Source: Anaerolineaceae bacterium (GTDB taxonomy: Bacteria > Chloroflexota > Anaerolineae > JAAYZQ01). Taken from it: a stretch of 16,013 bases of DNA. The notes under the pieces were generated by a model, which saw only the letters and a list, made by a program, of their open reading frames with translations, searched no databases and was not told the DNA's origin. Location: contig JAAYZQ010000312.1 in assembly GCA_012514775.1 (NCBI GenBank), positions 1 through 16,013 on the forward strand, in the 5' to 3' direction. The position numbers and the translations under genes are program-made. Within the stretch, counting starts at the first letter, position 1. Each line of letters starts with the position of its first letter. Shown one piece after another: positions 1 to 5,715 of the stretch.

Positions 1-535
1 GGCTATATGCACTCATTCGCCCCCTGCTTTCGTGAGCGCCTTTTGTTTCCTTCATTGGAGTCGATGACGAACTCATGGCCTGGTTTCGTATTCGAGCACG
101 CGGCCCCCGCTGCTGGGAGGCGACAAAGCCACGCAAACTTGCAGCGGGTCACCGCGTGTACCTCACAGGTTACCCTCAACACCCACCTACCTTGTCGTAA
201 ACAGCGGCACGAGGTGCTGTGAGCCTACGTATTATATCATATTGCGGGTATTTCTGTCCACTACTTCGGGTCCAGGCGAGTACAGCGCAAATCGTAGGCA
301 GACGTGTGGCACAATCTGGAGGGTTGTGCCTTGCCCCACAATCCTGCGCTATAGCCGGGTCAGGCACCCAGAACTCTCGAAATGAGAAGCCTTGCAAGAA
401 CTGCAGCCAGACTGCCAGCACGGAAGCGCTTGACCAGGGGCTGCAACGGGGCCCGCTGACCGCACAGCGGCTCCCTTGGCTAACAACTGGTGTACTCGAC
501 TGCCGTAAGGGACCTGCATCCTCCACTCAACCGCG
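1..535. other. Stretch with no supportable gene
   Basis: The reading frames here give short, low-complexity translations with no family I recognise, and none has a convincing ribosome binding site. The longest open frames (about 116 and 150 codons, on opposite strands) overlap each other and run into the repeat and pseudogene to the right, as expected of chance frames. One small hairpin is visible at 308-330 (arms GGCACAATC and GGTTGTGCC, 5-base loop). A possible leftward promoter lies at 231-260. On the minus strand an ATG at 76-74 opens a frame that stays open to the window edge, but only 25 codons are visible, so I do not call it. Confidence 0.5.
231..260 (-). promoter_or_regulatory. Possible leftward sigma70-type promoter
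   Basis: Read on the minus strand, TGGACA (260-255, five of six matches to TTGACA) is followed after 18 bases by a perfect TATAAT (236-231). Transcription would start near base 224 and leave the window on the left. No gene for it is visible inside the window, apart from a frame that opens at 76 and runs off the edge. It could be chance in a locally AT-rich patch. Confidence 0.35.
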
Positions 536-552
536 AAAAAAGGGCCGGCCCT
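536..552 (-). terminator. Terminator-like hairpin after the toxin remnant
   Basis: On the minus strand the 12-base palindrome AGGGCCGGCCCT (552-541) can fold as AGGG/CCCT around CCGG. It runs straight into a T tract (the A run 536-541 on the plus strand). It lies about 50 bases past the stop codon of the degraded toxin reading frame. The stem is short, so strength is uncertain. The element is also copy A of a 35-bp direct repeat. Confidence 0.5.
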
Positions 553-571
553 CGCCACGTCTCTCAAAAAG
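537..571. repeat. 35-bp direct repeat, copy A
   Basis: This copy aligns without gaps to 1281-1315, in the same orientation. Shared blocks are AGGGCCGGCCCTCGC (541-555 and 1286-1300) and TCTCTCA (560-566 and 1305-1311), with about six mismatches overall. The two copies bracket the degraded toxin-antitoxin remnant and nothing else. The palindromic core also serves as a terminator-like hairpin for leftward transcription. Confidence 0.7.
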
Positions 572-600
572 CTCGCTTGTAGGTCCCGGCCGCCTCCGGC

Positions 601-1027
601 TCAAGACGCGGAACAGACCTGGAGCGACAGGCCTGGAACCTGGCCGAAGTCACGTTGGTTGCGGGCATTGAGTAGCCCGCCGTGCTCCGGCACCGTCGCG
701 GTAATGCGCAGATCCATCTTGCCCAAACGAGGGTGTTCGCTCCGTAACGTCCCGTAGATCCTCGCCGCTGCCAGGTCAAAGTCTATCAAGCGGATCGCAC
801 AAAAGAAGGCGTGCATTTCGCGCAAAACGTAGATACGCGGCGGCCAGGCGATCAGGCGTCTGTGCCTGCCTAACAACCGCCAGGCGACCGCGCAATTGCT
901 CCTCGTAGGTGATGACACAGGTCGCAACCTGGTGTGGAGGTACGCTTTCCAGGTGTCCAATAACCTGGGCATGCCCTCGCTGGAACAGCGTGACGTGATC
1001 GGTGTCCAGGATGAAAAGGTGGGTTGA
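601..1027 (-). pseudogene. Degraded VapC-like PIN-domain toxin
   Basis: Translation on the minus strand gives, in one frame, S-T-H-L followed by FILDTDHVTLFQRGH and then VATCVITYEEQLRGRLAV. A frame change is needed to continue with MHAFFCAIRLIDFD, HPRLGKMDLRI and RNQRDFGQVPGL. This is the whole order of a VapC PIN ribonuclease, including the expected acidic residues (LDTD, TYEE, KMD). The break maps to a run of four A on the plus strand (824-827); one base fewer restores a continuous frame. No ATG, GTG or TTG lies in frame just before the LFILDTD segment, where TCA sits at the expected start position. Two independent lesions therefore make it a pseudogene. In known VapBC pairs the toxin cleaves RNA and is held by the antitoxin encoded just upstream, as here. 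Confidence 0.75.
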
Positions 1028-1029
1028 GG

Positions 1030-1278
1030 CTGGCTCTCGTCGGCGTCCACCTGACGGCGGTTGGCCTGCATCAGGGCAAGGAAGTCGTCAAACGTTTCGT
1101 CGTCCGCCCATATGCCAGCGAACCGGGCCCAGGCAGACGGCGCCGTCTGCAGGTCGATGTCCAATTGCACGATCTCGGCCTCGGCGAGCAGATCGACGAG
1201 ACAGCGGCGGGTGCGCTCTATTGCCTCTTCACGGTTTCGGGTGATGGCCGTGCATTCGGGCCAGCCGAGCACAGGCTG
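1030..1278 (-). pseudogene. Truncated antitoxin partner of the PIN toxin
   Basis: The minus-strand frame reads VLGWPECTAITRNREEAIER, then AEIVQLDI, WARFAGIWADDETFDDFL and ANRRQVDADE. I recognise this as the small antitoxin-type protein often placed directly before VapC-like PIN toxins in Chloroflexota and cyanobacteria; the assignment is from memory of the family. It has no proper N terminus: homology starts about 2 bases from repeat copy B (1281-1315), where the usual first 15-20 residues should be. No stop codon follows the DADE segment, so the frame runs on out of register over the toxin. Both facts fit a broken gene whose 5' end was lost at the repeat. Confidence 0.6.
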
Positions 1279-1280
1279 AC

Positions 1281-1298
1281 AAAAGAGGGCCGGCCCTC
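1281..1298 (-). terminator. Terminator after the sigma/anti-sigma operon
   Basis: Read on the minus strand, the palindrome GAGGGCCGGCCCTC (1298-1285) can fold as GAGGG/CCCTC with a CCGG loop, followed immediately by TTTTG. It begins 20 bases after the TAG stop of the anti-sigma gene, a normal place for an intrinsic terminator. It is embedded in direct repeat copy B. Confidence 0.6.
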
Positions 1299-1315
1299 GC
1301 AATTTCTCTCAGAAG
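1281..1315. repeat. 35-bp direct repeat, copy B
   Basis: Second copy of the repeat at 537-571, same orientation and no gaps. Its left edge is where the antitoxin remnant loses its N-terminal coding region. Its right edge is four bases from the anti-sigma stop codon. Confidence 0.7.
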
Positions 1316-1318
1316 TCC

Positions 1319-2551
1319 CTACTCGGCCCGCCGCCGCCACACCATGAGCGCCGCGGTGATGCCCACCAGGAGGACGAGGACGGCTGCCAGGCCATACTCG
1401 ATGAGGCGCAGCCAGTTGGTAGCATGGGCCTGCAGGGCCATGCTCTCGCGTGCTTCCTCCCCGGTCCGCTCGTCGACGTCGCCGGCTGCGGGCGCGGCGG
1501 CCAGGGGCTCGGCCGCCACCGGCTCTTCCACCTGGACCTGGGCGGTGGGGCCTGTGAGGGCTTCCTCTCCACCCGGCGCCACGGGTGGGGCCGGCGTGGC
1601 CAGGGGCTCCGGCGGCCTCGTCGGCCGGGGCGCGGGCGTCGCGCTCGGCTCCGCCAGCGCCATCGCCTCCATCTCCATCGTAACCTCGGCCTCGGCTTCG
1701 GCAGCCGGCTGGGTAGGCTCCGGTGTGACCGGGACCTCGCCGGGCTCCGGGGTGTGCGGCAGCGTGTCGCTCACCGTCTCCGGGACCGAGTAGGCTCCAA
1801 CGTACGGTTGCTCGCCCTCACCCTCGCCTACGCCGGGAGGAAGCGGCGTACCCTCGAGGTCGGGCGCCGCCCCACCCATGCCCGCCGGTGCTGCCGTCTG
1901 CGTCGCCGCCAGGTTCGGGCTTTCGGTCACCTCCGGCGCGGCGGCAGCCGCCATGGGCGCTTCGGTGGGCAAACCGCGGGCCACGGGCGGAGACAAGGTC
2001 GGGTCCTCGGCCGCCTTTTCCGCAGCACGCTCCGGCGCCGGCTCGGCGGGAGCAGACTGGAGGGCCAACTCCTCCGCCTGGCCCTCCCCGGCCTCGGCGA
2101 CGTTCGTCACTTGCACCTCAACCTGGACCGTCTCAACCAGTGTGTCCGCCGCTTCCTCCTGCATCAGGCTGGGGGCGGGCATGGAGGCCGGCTGCAGGCC
2201 GGTCAGTGCCAGGTCACCGGCGACGGCGAAAAAGAGCAGCAGGGCGACCATGGCCGTGGCGAGCTGGAAGGCGGGCACCAGCCGCCAGCGGGGCCTGGCC
2301 GCGCGGGCAGGAGCCGTGGCCGGGACGGGCAGGGTGAACGAGCGGGGCACAGGCATGGTGGGCATATTGCGCGTGAGAAGGACGGTCTGGCGCAGTGTAT
2401 CCAGATCCCAGCGGCACGAGGAGCAGGCAGCCAGGTGCTCCTCGACGGTCCGCAGCTCCTGGCCCAGGAGCTGCCCGTCGAGGTACGCCGACAGCCTCTC
2501 TTTTACGTATTCGTGACCGGTATCTTTGCTTCCCGGTTCTCTTCCGCTCAT
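1319..2551 (-). CDS. Membrane anti-sigma factor with zinc-finger domain
   Basis: This is the likely membrane-bound inhibitor of the ECF sigma factor encoded just upstream. Residues 13-60 form an anti-sigma zinc-finger domain: the H-x3-C-x2-C motif is H39, C43, C46 in EEHLAACSSC. A hydrophobic segment follows at about 92-112. Then comes a long Ala/Pro/Glu/Thr-rich acidic region (about 115-375) with no recognisable fold, and a second hydrophobic segment (about 386-405) ending in WRRRAE. The usual single-pass topology would put the middle region outside the cell and both ends inside. The gene starts at ATG 2551, sharing its A with the TGA stop of the sigma gene; a GTG one codon earlier is the alternative. 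The tight overlap supports co-translation. The second membrane segment and the roughly 270-residue low-complexity ectodomain are unusual for the family. Confidence 0.85.
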   Translation of the reverse strand: MSGREPGSKDTGHEYVKERLSAYLDGQLLGQELRTVEEHLAACSSCRWDLDTLRQTVLLTRNMPTMPVPRSFTLPVPATAPARAARPRWRLVPAFQLATAMVALLLFFAVAGDLALTGLQPASMPAPSLMQEEAADTLVETVQVEVQVTNVAEAGEGQAEELALQSAPAEPAPERAAEKAAEDPTLSPPVARGLPTEAPMAAAAAPEVTESPNLAATQTAAPAGMGGAAPDLEGTPLPPGVGEGEGEQPYVGAYSVPETVSDTLPHTPEPGEVPVTPEPTQPAAEAEAEVTMEMEAMALAEPSATPAPRPTRPPEPLATPAPPVAPGGEEALTGPTAQVQVEEPVAAEPLAAAPAAGDVDERTGEEARESMALQAHATNWLRLIEYGLAAVLVLLVGITAALMVWRRRAE

Positions 2552-3183
2552 CACTCGCGGCCCCCCGCTGGTTCAGTATGTTCCGTCTCTTCGTCATCCT
2601 TTAGACGGTACCTGGCAGGCAAAAGTTCCCCGCGCTCCAGCAGGAAATCGCGCAGGCGCGCCCGGCCACGGCTCAGGCGGGATTTGACCGTGCCCAGGGA
2701 GAGATCCATGATCTCGGCCACCTCCTGATAACTCAACCCTTGCACGTCGGAGAGGACCAGTACGGCCCGCTGCTCGATGGGCAGGGCCGAGATGCCGTGC
2801 TGGAGAAAGTGGCCGAGTTCCTGGCGCTCCAGAAGTTCGTCGGGAGACTCGGACTCGTCGCGCAAGAATTGGCTGTGTTCGGACTCCACGGGCAGATCGT
2901 CCAGGGAGCTGGTGGGGCGCCGCTTCTTGACGCGCAGTTGGTCGTAGCAGGCGTTGGTGACAATGCGCAGCAGCCACGCCTTGAACGAGCCGCCGCGGAA
3001 CTTTTTCATGGCCTTGTAGGCCGAGAAAAACGCGTCCTGGGTCGCGTCGGCAGCCGCGTCGGGATCGGTCAGGATGCGATAGGCTACGTTATAGGCCATG
3101 CTCTGGTAGAGCAAGACCAATTGGTTAAAGGCGCGCAGATCGCCCTTCTGGGCCGAGGCGATCAGTGCCAGCTCGTCCATCAT
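2551..3183 (-). CDS. ECF-family RNA polymerase sigma factor
   Basis: A 210-residue sigma70-like factor of the extracytoplasmic function group. Region 2 spans about residues 5-86 and includes DATQDAFFSAYKAM and FKAWLLRIVTNACYDQLR. Region 4 spans about 127-181 with the helix-turn-helix LSYQEVAEIMDLSLGTVKSR. The acidic linker between them (about 95-120) is typical. It would direct polymerase to a small regulon once released by the downstream zinc-finger anti-sigma factor, whose start overlaps this stop. Two adjacent ATG codons (3183 and 3180) could serve as start. Neither has a clear Shine-Dalgarno sequence, and a short open leader frame ends nine bases upstream. A TATAAT-type promoter lies about 110 bases upstream, so basal expression probably does not need the sigma factor itself. 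Confidence 0.92.
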   Translation of the reverse strand: MMDELALIASAQKGDLRAFNQLVLLYQSMAYNVAYRILTDPDAAADATQDAFFSAYKAMKKFRGGSFKAWLLRIVTNACYDQLRVKKRRPTSSLDDLPVESEHSQFLRDESESPDELLERQELGHFLQHGISALPIEQRAVLVLSDVQGLSYQEVAEIMDLSLGTVKSRLSRGRARLRDFLLERGELLPARYRLKDDEETEHTEPAGGRE

Positions 3184-3192
3184 GCAACAATT

Positions 3193-3243
3193 CTAGGGCC
3201 GGCAGCCGCCCTCTGCCGCGTCGCGGAACCCGTTCCACGCCAT
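3193..3243 (-). CDS. Possible 16-residue leader peptide before the sigma gene
   Basis: The sigma-gene leader contains ATG (3243-3241) and encodes MAWNGFRDAAEGGCRP, ending in TAG 9 bases before the sigma start. A purine-rich GGAGGAGGG lies upstream, but 12 bases from the ATG, which is long. The sigma ATG itself lacks a ribosome binding site, so reinitiation after this peptide is possible. It is too short to judge by composition. Confidence 0.25.
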   Translation of the reverse strand: MAWNGFRDAAEGGCRP

Positions 3244-3250
3244 TGTCGTC
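3225..3250 (+). promoter_or_regulatory. Possible ECF-type promoter, rightward
   Basis: GGAACC (3225-3230) is followed after 16 bases by CGTC (3247-3250), matching the GGAACC/CGTC pattern recognised by many ECF sigma factors. It sits in the leader of the ECF sigma gene but points the other way, towards the tRNA and the membrane-protein genes. The -35 hexamer is half of a 12-base palindrome, GGAACCCGTTCC (3225-3236). Confidence 0.25.
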
Positions 3251-3292
3251 GTTCTCCCTCCTCCCCGCCGTGCTCGGGCGGGCGTGGGGCTG

Positions 3293-3321
3293 ATTATACC
3301 GTAAAAGGCGGGGCCCGGCAA
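3293..3321 (-). promoter_or_regulatory. Promoter of the sigma/anti-sigma operon
   Basis: On the minus strand TTGCCG (3321-3316) and a perfect TATAAT (3298-3293) are separated by 17 bases. The predicted start near 3286 leaves a leader of about 100 bases before the sigma ATG. This is a housekeeping-type, not an ECF-type, promoter. Confidence 0.6.
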
Positions 3322-3402
3322 AAAAACCATAACTCGAGGGGCCGGCTGCCCCCTGGGGCCGGGCGAGGGCGGACGCCATGCACCTTTTTTCTGGCGGCGA
3401 AT

Positions 3403-3431
3403 TTGACAGCCCAACCCTTCTGGTGTATACT
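3403..3431 (+). promoter_or_regulatory. Consensus sigma70 promoter for tRNA-Leu
   Basis: A perfect TTGACA (3403-3408) and TATACT (3426-3431) are separated by exactly 17 bases. Transcription should begin near 3438, about 37 bases before the mature tRNA. The next gene, at 3668, has no other clear promoter and may be read from here. Confidence 0.85.
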
Positions 3432-3474
3432 GCGCTGGTCGGCAAAACCCTGTGGGCGTACCGACGCGCATGAA

Positions 3475-3557
3475 GCCGGAGTGGCGGAGCAGGCAGACGC
3501 GGCGCACTCAAAATGCGTTGCCCTTTGGGCGTGTGGGTTCGAATCCCACCTCCGGCA
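3475..3557 (+). tRNA. trnL: tRNA-Leu, anticodon CAA
   Basis: An 83-base sequence folds as a class II tRNA. The acceptor arms GCCGGAG (3475-3481) and CTCCGGC (3550-3556) pair fully, with A3557 as discriminator. The anticodon stem GCGCA/TGCGT (one G-T pair) holds the loop CTCAAAA with anticodon CAA at 3509-3511, which reads UUG. A long variable arm follows, as in leucine tRNAs. The T arm is TGGG-TTCGAAT-CCCA. The 3' CCA is not encoded. The consensus promoter lies just upstream. Confidence 0.96.
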
Positions 3558-3579
3558 TCCTTCTGTTCAGCTCTACACT

Positions 3580-3653
3580 GCGCCCTGGGGAGAGGGCGCC
3601 TGTGCGACAACTCCCCATACAACGTCCAGCCGCATTGAAACGCGGCTGAGTTT
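3580..3653 (+). terminator. Two hairpins between tRNA-Leu and the next gene
   Basis: The first hairpin pairs GCGCCCT (3580-3586) with AGGGCGC (3593-3599) and has no T tract. The second pairs CAGCCGC (3627-3633) with GCGGCTG (3642-3648), followed by AGTTTCTG. The second could be a weak terminator for the tRNA transcript or a leader structure for the gene at 3668, whose ribosome binding site starts ten bases later. Neither has a clean U tract, so some read-through is likely. Confidence 0.35.
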
Positions 3654-3667
3654 CTGTAAAGGAGCAG

Positions 3668-4786
3668 ATGGGAGAGATGCAGCAATCGCCGAGAAACCGC
3701 ACGGGGCTCATCATGGCCATCCTGGTCATCGCCGGGCTCGCGGCTGGCGTGGGCCTGGGCTTGCTGTTGGGCTGGGTGGTCCTGCCCGTGACCTACGTCG
3801 ACACCAAGATCTGCGACCTGGCACCCGAGCACAAGGACGAGTACGGAGTCCTCGTAGCCGCGGCCTATGGCAAGGACGGCGATCTGGCCAAAGCCCAGAA
3901 TCGCCTGGCCGAGCTGGAAGTGCCCAACACCAACCAGTGGCTGTCTGACCTTATCGACCGCTGCGCCGGCAATGGGAGGGCCGAGGCGGACATCCAGGCC
4001 CTGGCGGTGCTGGCCCAGGACATGGGCGTGTCCAACCCCCAACTCGTGGCCTTCCTTCCCAGCCCGACGCCGCGCCCGACCGACACCCCGGCGCCGACCC
4101 CGACCTCGCCGCCCACCGACACGCCAACGGCTACGCTCGAGCCGACGGCCACCGAGACCCCGGTGCCCACCGACACGCCGGCCCCCGAGCCGACGGAGAC
4201 CGAGACACCGGTGCCGGAGCCAACGGATACGGCGACGACCGCGCCGCCCACCAACACGCCCAAGCCGGCCAACACGCAGCCTCCGCCCAAGCCCACCAAT
4301 ACGCCGGCCCCTCCCAAGCCGCCGGCGCCCAAATGGTCCTGGTCGGCGCGCCTCGTGGGTCCCGGCGAGGATGGCCAGAACTGCGGAGTGGGCAACCTAC
4401 AGATCCGCGTCACCGTCGTGGATGCCAACGGCGCTCAAATTGGCGGCGTTTGGATCTATGACAAGTATTCGGGACAGTACCAGGTGACCGGCAACGTGGG
4501 CTCGCCGGACTTTGGGCCGGGTGAGGCCAAGTTCGAGTATGGCATCGGCGGAGGCGGCAGCCTGTGCATCGCCGAGGGCCAGGGCGGCGGCTGTGTTACC
4601 GACTTTACGCGCGACATGCCGGTCTATTTCCTGCCGCCCGTCGAAGACCTCCACGCTTCGGGGTACTGTAACGCCTGTTGTGAGGCAGGCTCGAGTGTGG
4701 ACAGGTGTCGCGAGATCATTCCTCAGTGCTTCCCGACCGGGGCTGAGCACTTTTCCTGGCGCGTCGTCTTCAAACGTAATTTCTGA
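3668..4786 (+). CDS. Membrane-anchored protein with Thr-Pro linker and outer beta-domain
   Basis: No named family is recognised for this 372-residue protein. It begins with a short cytoplasmic tail and one membrane segment (about 14-38). A helical region of TPR-like look follows (about 42-130, containing GDLAKAQNRLAEL). Then comes a 90-residue linker built of repeated PT/TPxP units (131-221), and a C-terminal domain (about 222-372) with LQIRVTVVDANGAQIGG and the ending WRVVFKRNF. The last domain looks like a secreted beta-sandwich and has a cysteine cluster (GYCNACCEAG, then DRCREIIPQC) that could form disulfides. AAAGGAG (3658-3664) lies three bases before the chosen ATG; ATG 3677 is also possible. 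The stop overlaps the next start (TGATG). The following gene has the same layout, so the two are paralogues. Function unknown; a cell-surface role is inferred. Confidence 0.8.
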   Translation: MGEMQQSPRNRTGLIMAILVIAGLAAGVGLGLLLGWVVLPVTYVDTKICDLAPEHKDEYGVLVAAAYGKDGDLAKAQNRLAELEVPNTNQWLSDLIDRCAGNGRAEADIQALAVLAQDMGVSNPQLVAFLPSPTPRPTDTPAPTPTSPPTDTPTATLEPTATETPVPTDTPAPEPTETETPVPEPTDTATTAPPTNTPKPANTQPPPKPTNTPAPPKPPAPKWSWSARLVGPGEDGQNCGVGNLQIRVTVVDANGAQIGGVWIYDKYSGQYQVTGNVGSPDFGPGEAKFEYGIGGGGSLCIAEGQGGGCVTDFTRDMPVYFLPPVEDLHASGYCNACCEAGSSVDRCREIIPQCFPTGAEHFSWRVVFKRNF

Positions 4787-5580
4787 TGAGGCGTTGGCTT
4801 CCAGCCCTCCTGCTCCTGGCCGTCGCGGCCGGAGTGGCAGGAGGGCTGTTCTACACCTGGGTCCTGGACCCGGTCGAGATCTATGACACGACGCCCGGCG
4901 CCCTGCGCGTGAGCCAGAAGCTGCTCTACCTGGCCCTCGTGGGCGACCTGTATGCCTTCGAGGGCGACCTGGACCGCGCCGGGGCACGCCTGGCGAACCT
5001 GGGCCTGGAGCCCGACGGGACCGTCCTCGCCGGCCTGCTTGAGCAGTATCTCGACGCTGGCGGCCGGCCGGAAGACGTGCGCAACCTGGCGCGCCTGGCC
5101 GAGGCCCTGGGCGCCAGCGGGGGCGTGCTGGCCGTTTTCGCCGGCCCCTCGCCCGCACCCAGCCTGGTGCCCACATCCGGCCCCGACGGTGCCGGCCCCG
5201 GGTCCACCCCTACCCCCCTGCCCACTGCCACGCCGGCGCCCACCTTCCTCCTGGCCGAACAGGTCGAGCTGTGTGCTGCCGCAGGGCAACCGGGCCGCAT
5301 CGCCGTCCGGGTGCGCGACGCCAGTGGCCAGGAGATGCCCGGTGTCCAGGTGTTGGTGTCGTGGACGAGCGGCCAGGATCGGTTCTGGACGGGCCTGCGC
5401 CCTGAGCAGGGGCCCGGCTATGCAGACTTTCAGATGGCGCCGGGCACCGGTTACGACGTTTCGTTGGCTGCTTATCCCAGCGAGGTTGCCCGGGGACTGG
5501 CCTCGGCCTTAACGCCCGGCCTGTGCGGAGAAGGGGCGGGCGCCGTGGACTGGCGGCTGGTGTTTCAGCAGGCGCCTTGA
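4786..5580 (+). CDS. Paralogue: membrane-anchored protein with outer beta-domain
   Basis: A 264-residue protein with the architecture of its upstream neighbour but a much shorter linker. It has a membrane segment (3-25), then a helical region (about 28-118) with WVLDPVEIYDTTPGALR and GDLDRAGARLANLGL matching WVVLPVTYVDTK and GDLAKAQNRLAEL of the neighbour. A Ser/Thr/Pro linker (about 119-154) and a beta-domain (155-264) follow. The beta-domain contains GRIAVRVRDASGQEMPG and ends VDWRLVFQQAP, against WRVVFKRNF in the neighbour. ATG 4786 shares its A with the preceding TGA, so translation is coupled. A hairpin overlapping the stop codon probably ends the transcript. Family unknown; most likely a gene duplicate exposed on the outer face of the membrane. 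Confidence 0.8.
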   Translation: MRRWLPALLLLAVAAGVAGGLFYTWVLDPVEIYDTTPGALRVSQKLLYLALVGDLYAFEGDLDRAGARLANLGLEPDGTVLAGLLEQYLDAGGRPEDVRNLARLAEALGASGGVLAVFAGPSPAPSLVPTSGPDGAGPGSTPTPLPTATPAPTFLLAEQVELCAAAGQPGRIAVRVRDASGQEMPGVQVLVSWTSGQDRFWTGLRPEQGPGYADFQMAPGTGYDVSLAAYPSEVARGLASALTPGLCGEGAGAVDWRLVFQQAP

Positions 5581-5588
5581 GGGCGCCT
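5570..5588 (+). terminator. Terminator-like hairpin overlapping the stop codon
   Basis: AGGCGCC (5570-5576) pairs with GGCGCCT (5582-5588) around a five-base loop that contains most of the TGA stop. TGACGTTTT follows, a broken T tract. It separates the two-gene unit from the downstream gene, which has its own promoter. Confidence 0.5.
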
Positions 5589-5606
5589 TGACGTTTTCGG
5601 CATGTA

Positions 5607-5625
5607 GTAGACGGTTGTAGACGGT
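5607..5625 (+). repeat. Two direct GTAGACGGT repeats, 10-bp period
   Basis: GTAGACGGT occurs at 5607-5615 and again at 5617-5625, one helical turn apart. The pair ends 32 bases before the -35 hexamer of the next promoter. Position and spacing suit a binding site for an activator; no regulator is known. Confidence 0.5.
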
Positions 5626-5657
5626 AAAATTCGGTGAGCATTCGTCGCACGGCAGAT

Positions 5658-5685
5658 TTGACACTTGGTCAGCCTCTGGTATAAT
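5658..5685 (+). promoter_or_regulatory. Consensus sigma70 promoter of the CNB-domain gene
   Basis: A perfect TTGACA (5658-5663) and perfect TATAAT (5680-5685) are separated by 16 bases. The start near 5692 gives a leader of about 25 bases. Confidence 0.85.
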
Positions 5686-5700
5686 GGCGGGTGCTCGCGA

Positions 5701-5708
5701 GGAGGTGA
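5701..5708 (+). promoter_or_regulatory. Strong ribosome binding site that fixes a TTG start
   Basis: GGAGGTGA lies seven bases before TTG 5716, ideal spacing. An earlier in-frame TTG (5665) sits inside the promoter spacer, upstream of the predicted transcription start, so it cannot be used from this promoter. Confidence 0.8.
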
Positions 5709-5715
5709 CAAACAC

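Noticed and set aside
1..76. Minus-strand gene start running off the left edge (MSSSSTPMKETKGAHES...)
   Set aside because: Only 25 codons are visible, the ribosome binding site is weak and no motif can be recognised.
219..671. Plus-strand 150-codon frame
   Set aside because: No recognisable motif or ribosome binding site, and it reads across repeat copy A and the end of the toxin remnant.
1424..2728. Long plus-strand open frame of 434 codons
   Set aside because: It is antisense to the anti-sigma and sigma genes; its Arg/Gly/His-rich translation is what GC-rich coding sequence gives in the opposite strand.
2740..3948. Plus-strand open frame of 402 codons
   Set aside because: It runs across the antisense of the sigma gene, both promoters and the tRNA. 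No family resemblance.
3125..4042. Minus-strand 305-codon frame over the tRNA
   Set aside because: It crosses the tRNA gene, two promoters and the antisense of the gene at 3668; no family pattern.
4060..4330. Repeat array of CCGACxxxC-type units
   Set aside because: This is the codon pattern of the Thr-Pro protein linker, in frame inside a gene, not a CRISPR or DNA-level repeat.
5665..5715. Upstream TTG start for the CNB-domain gene
   Set aside because: It lies between the -35 and -10 hexamers, before the predicted transcription start, while TTG 5716 has an ideal ribosome binding site.
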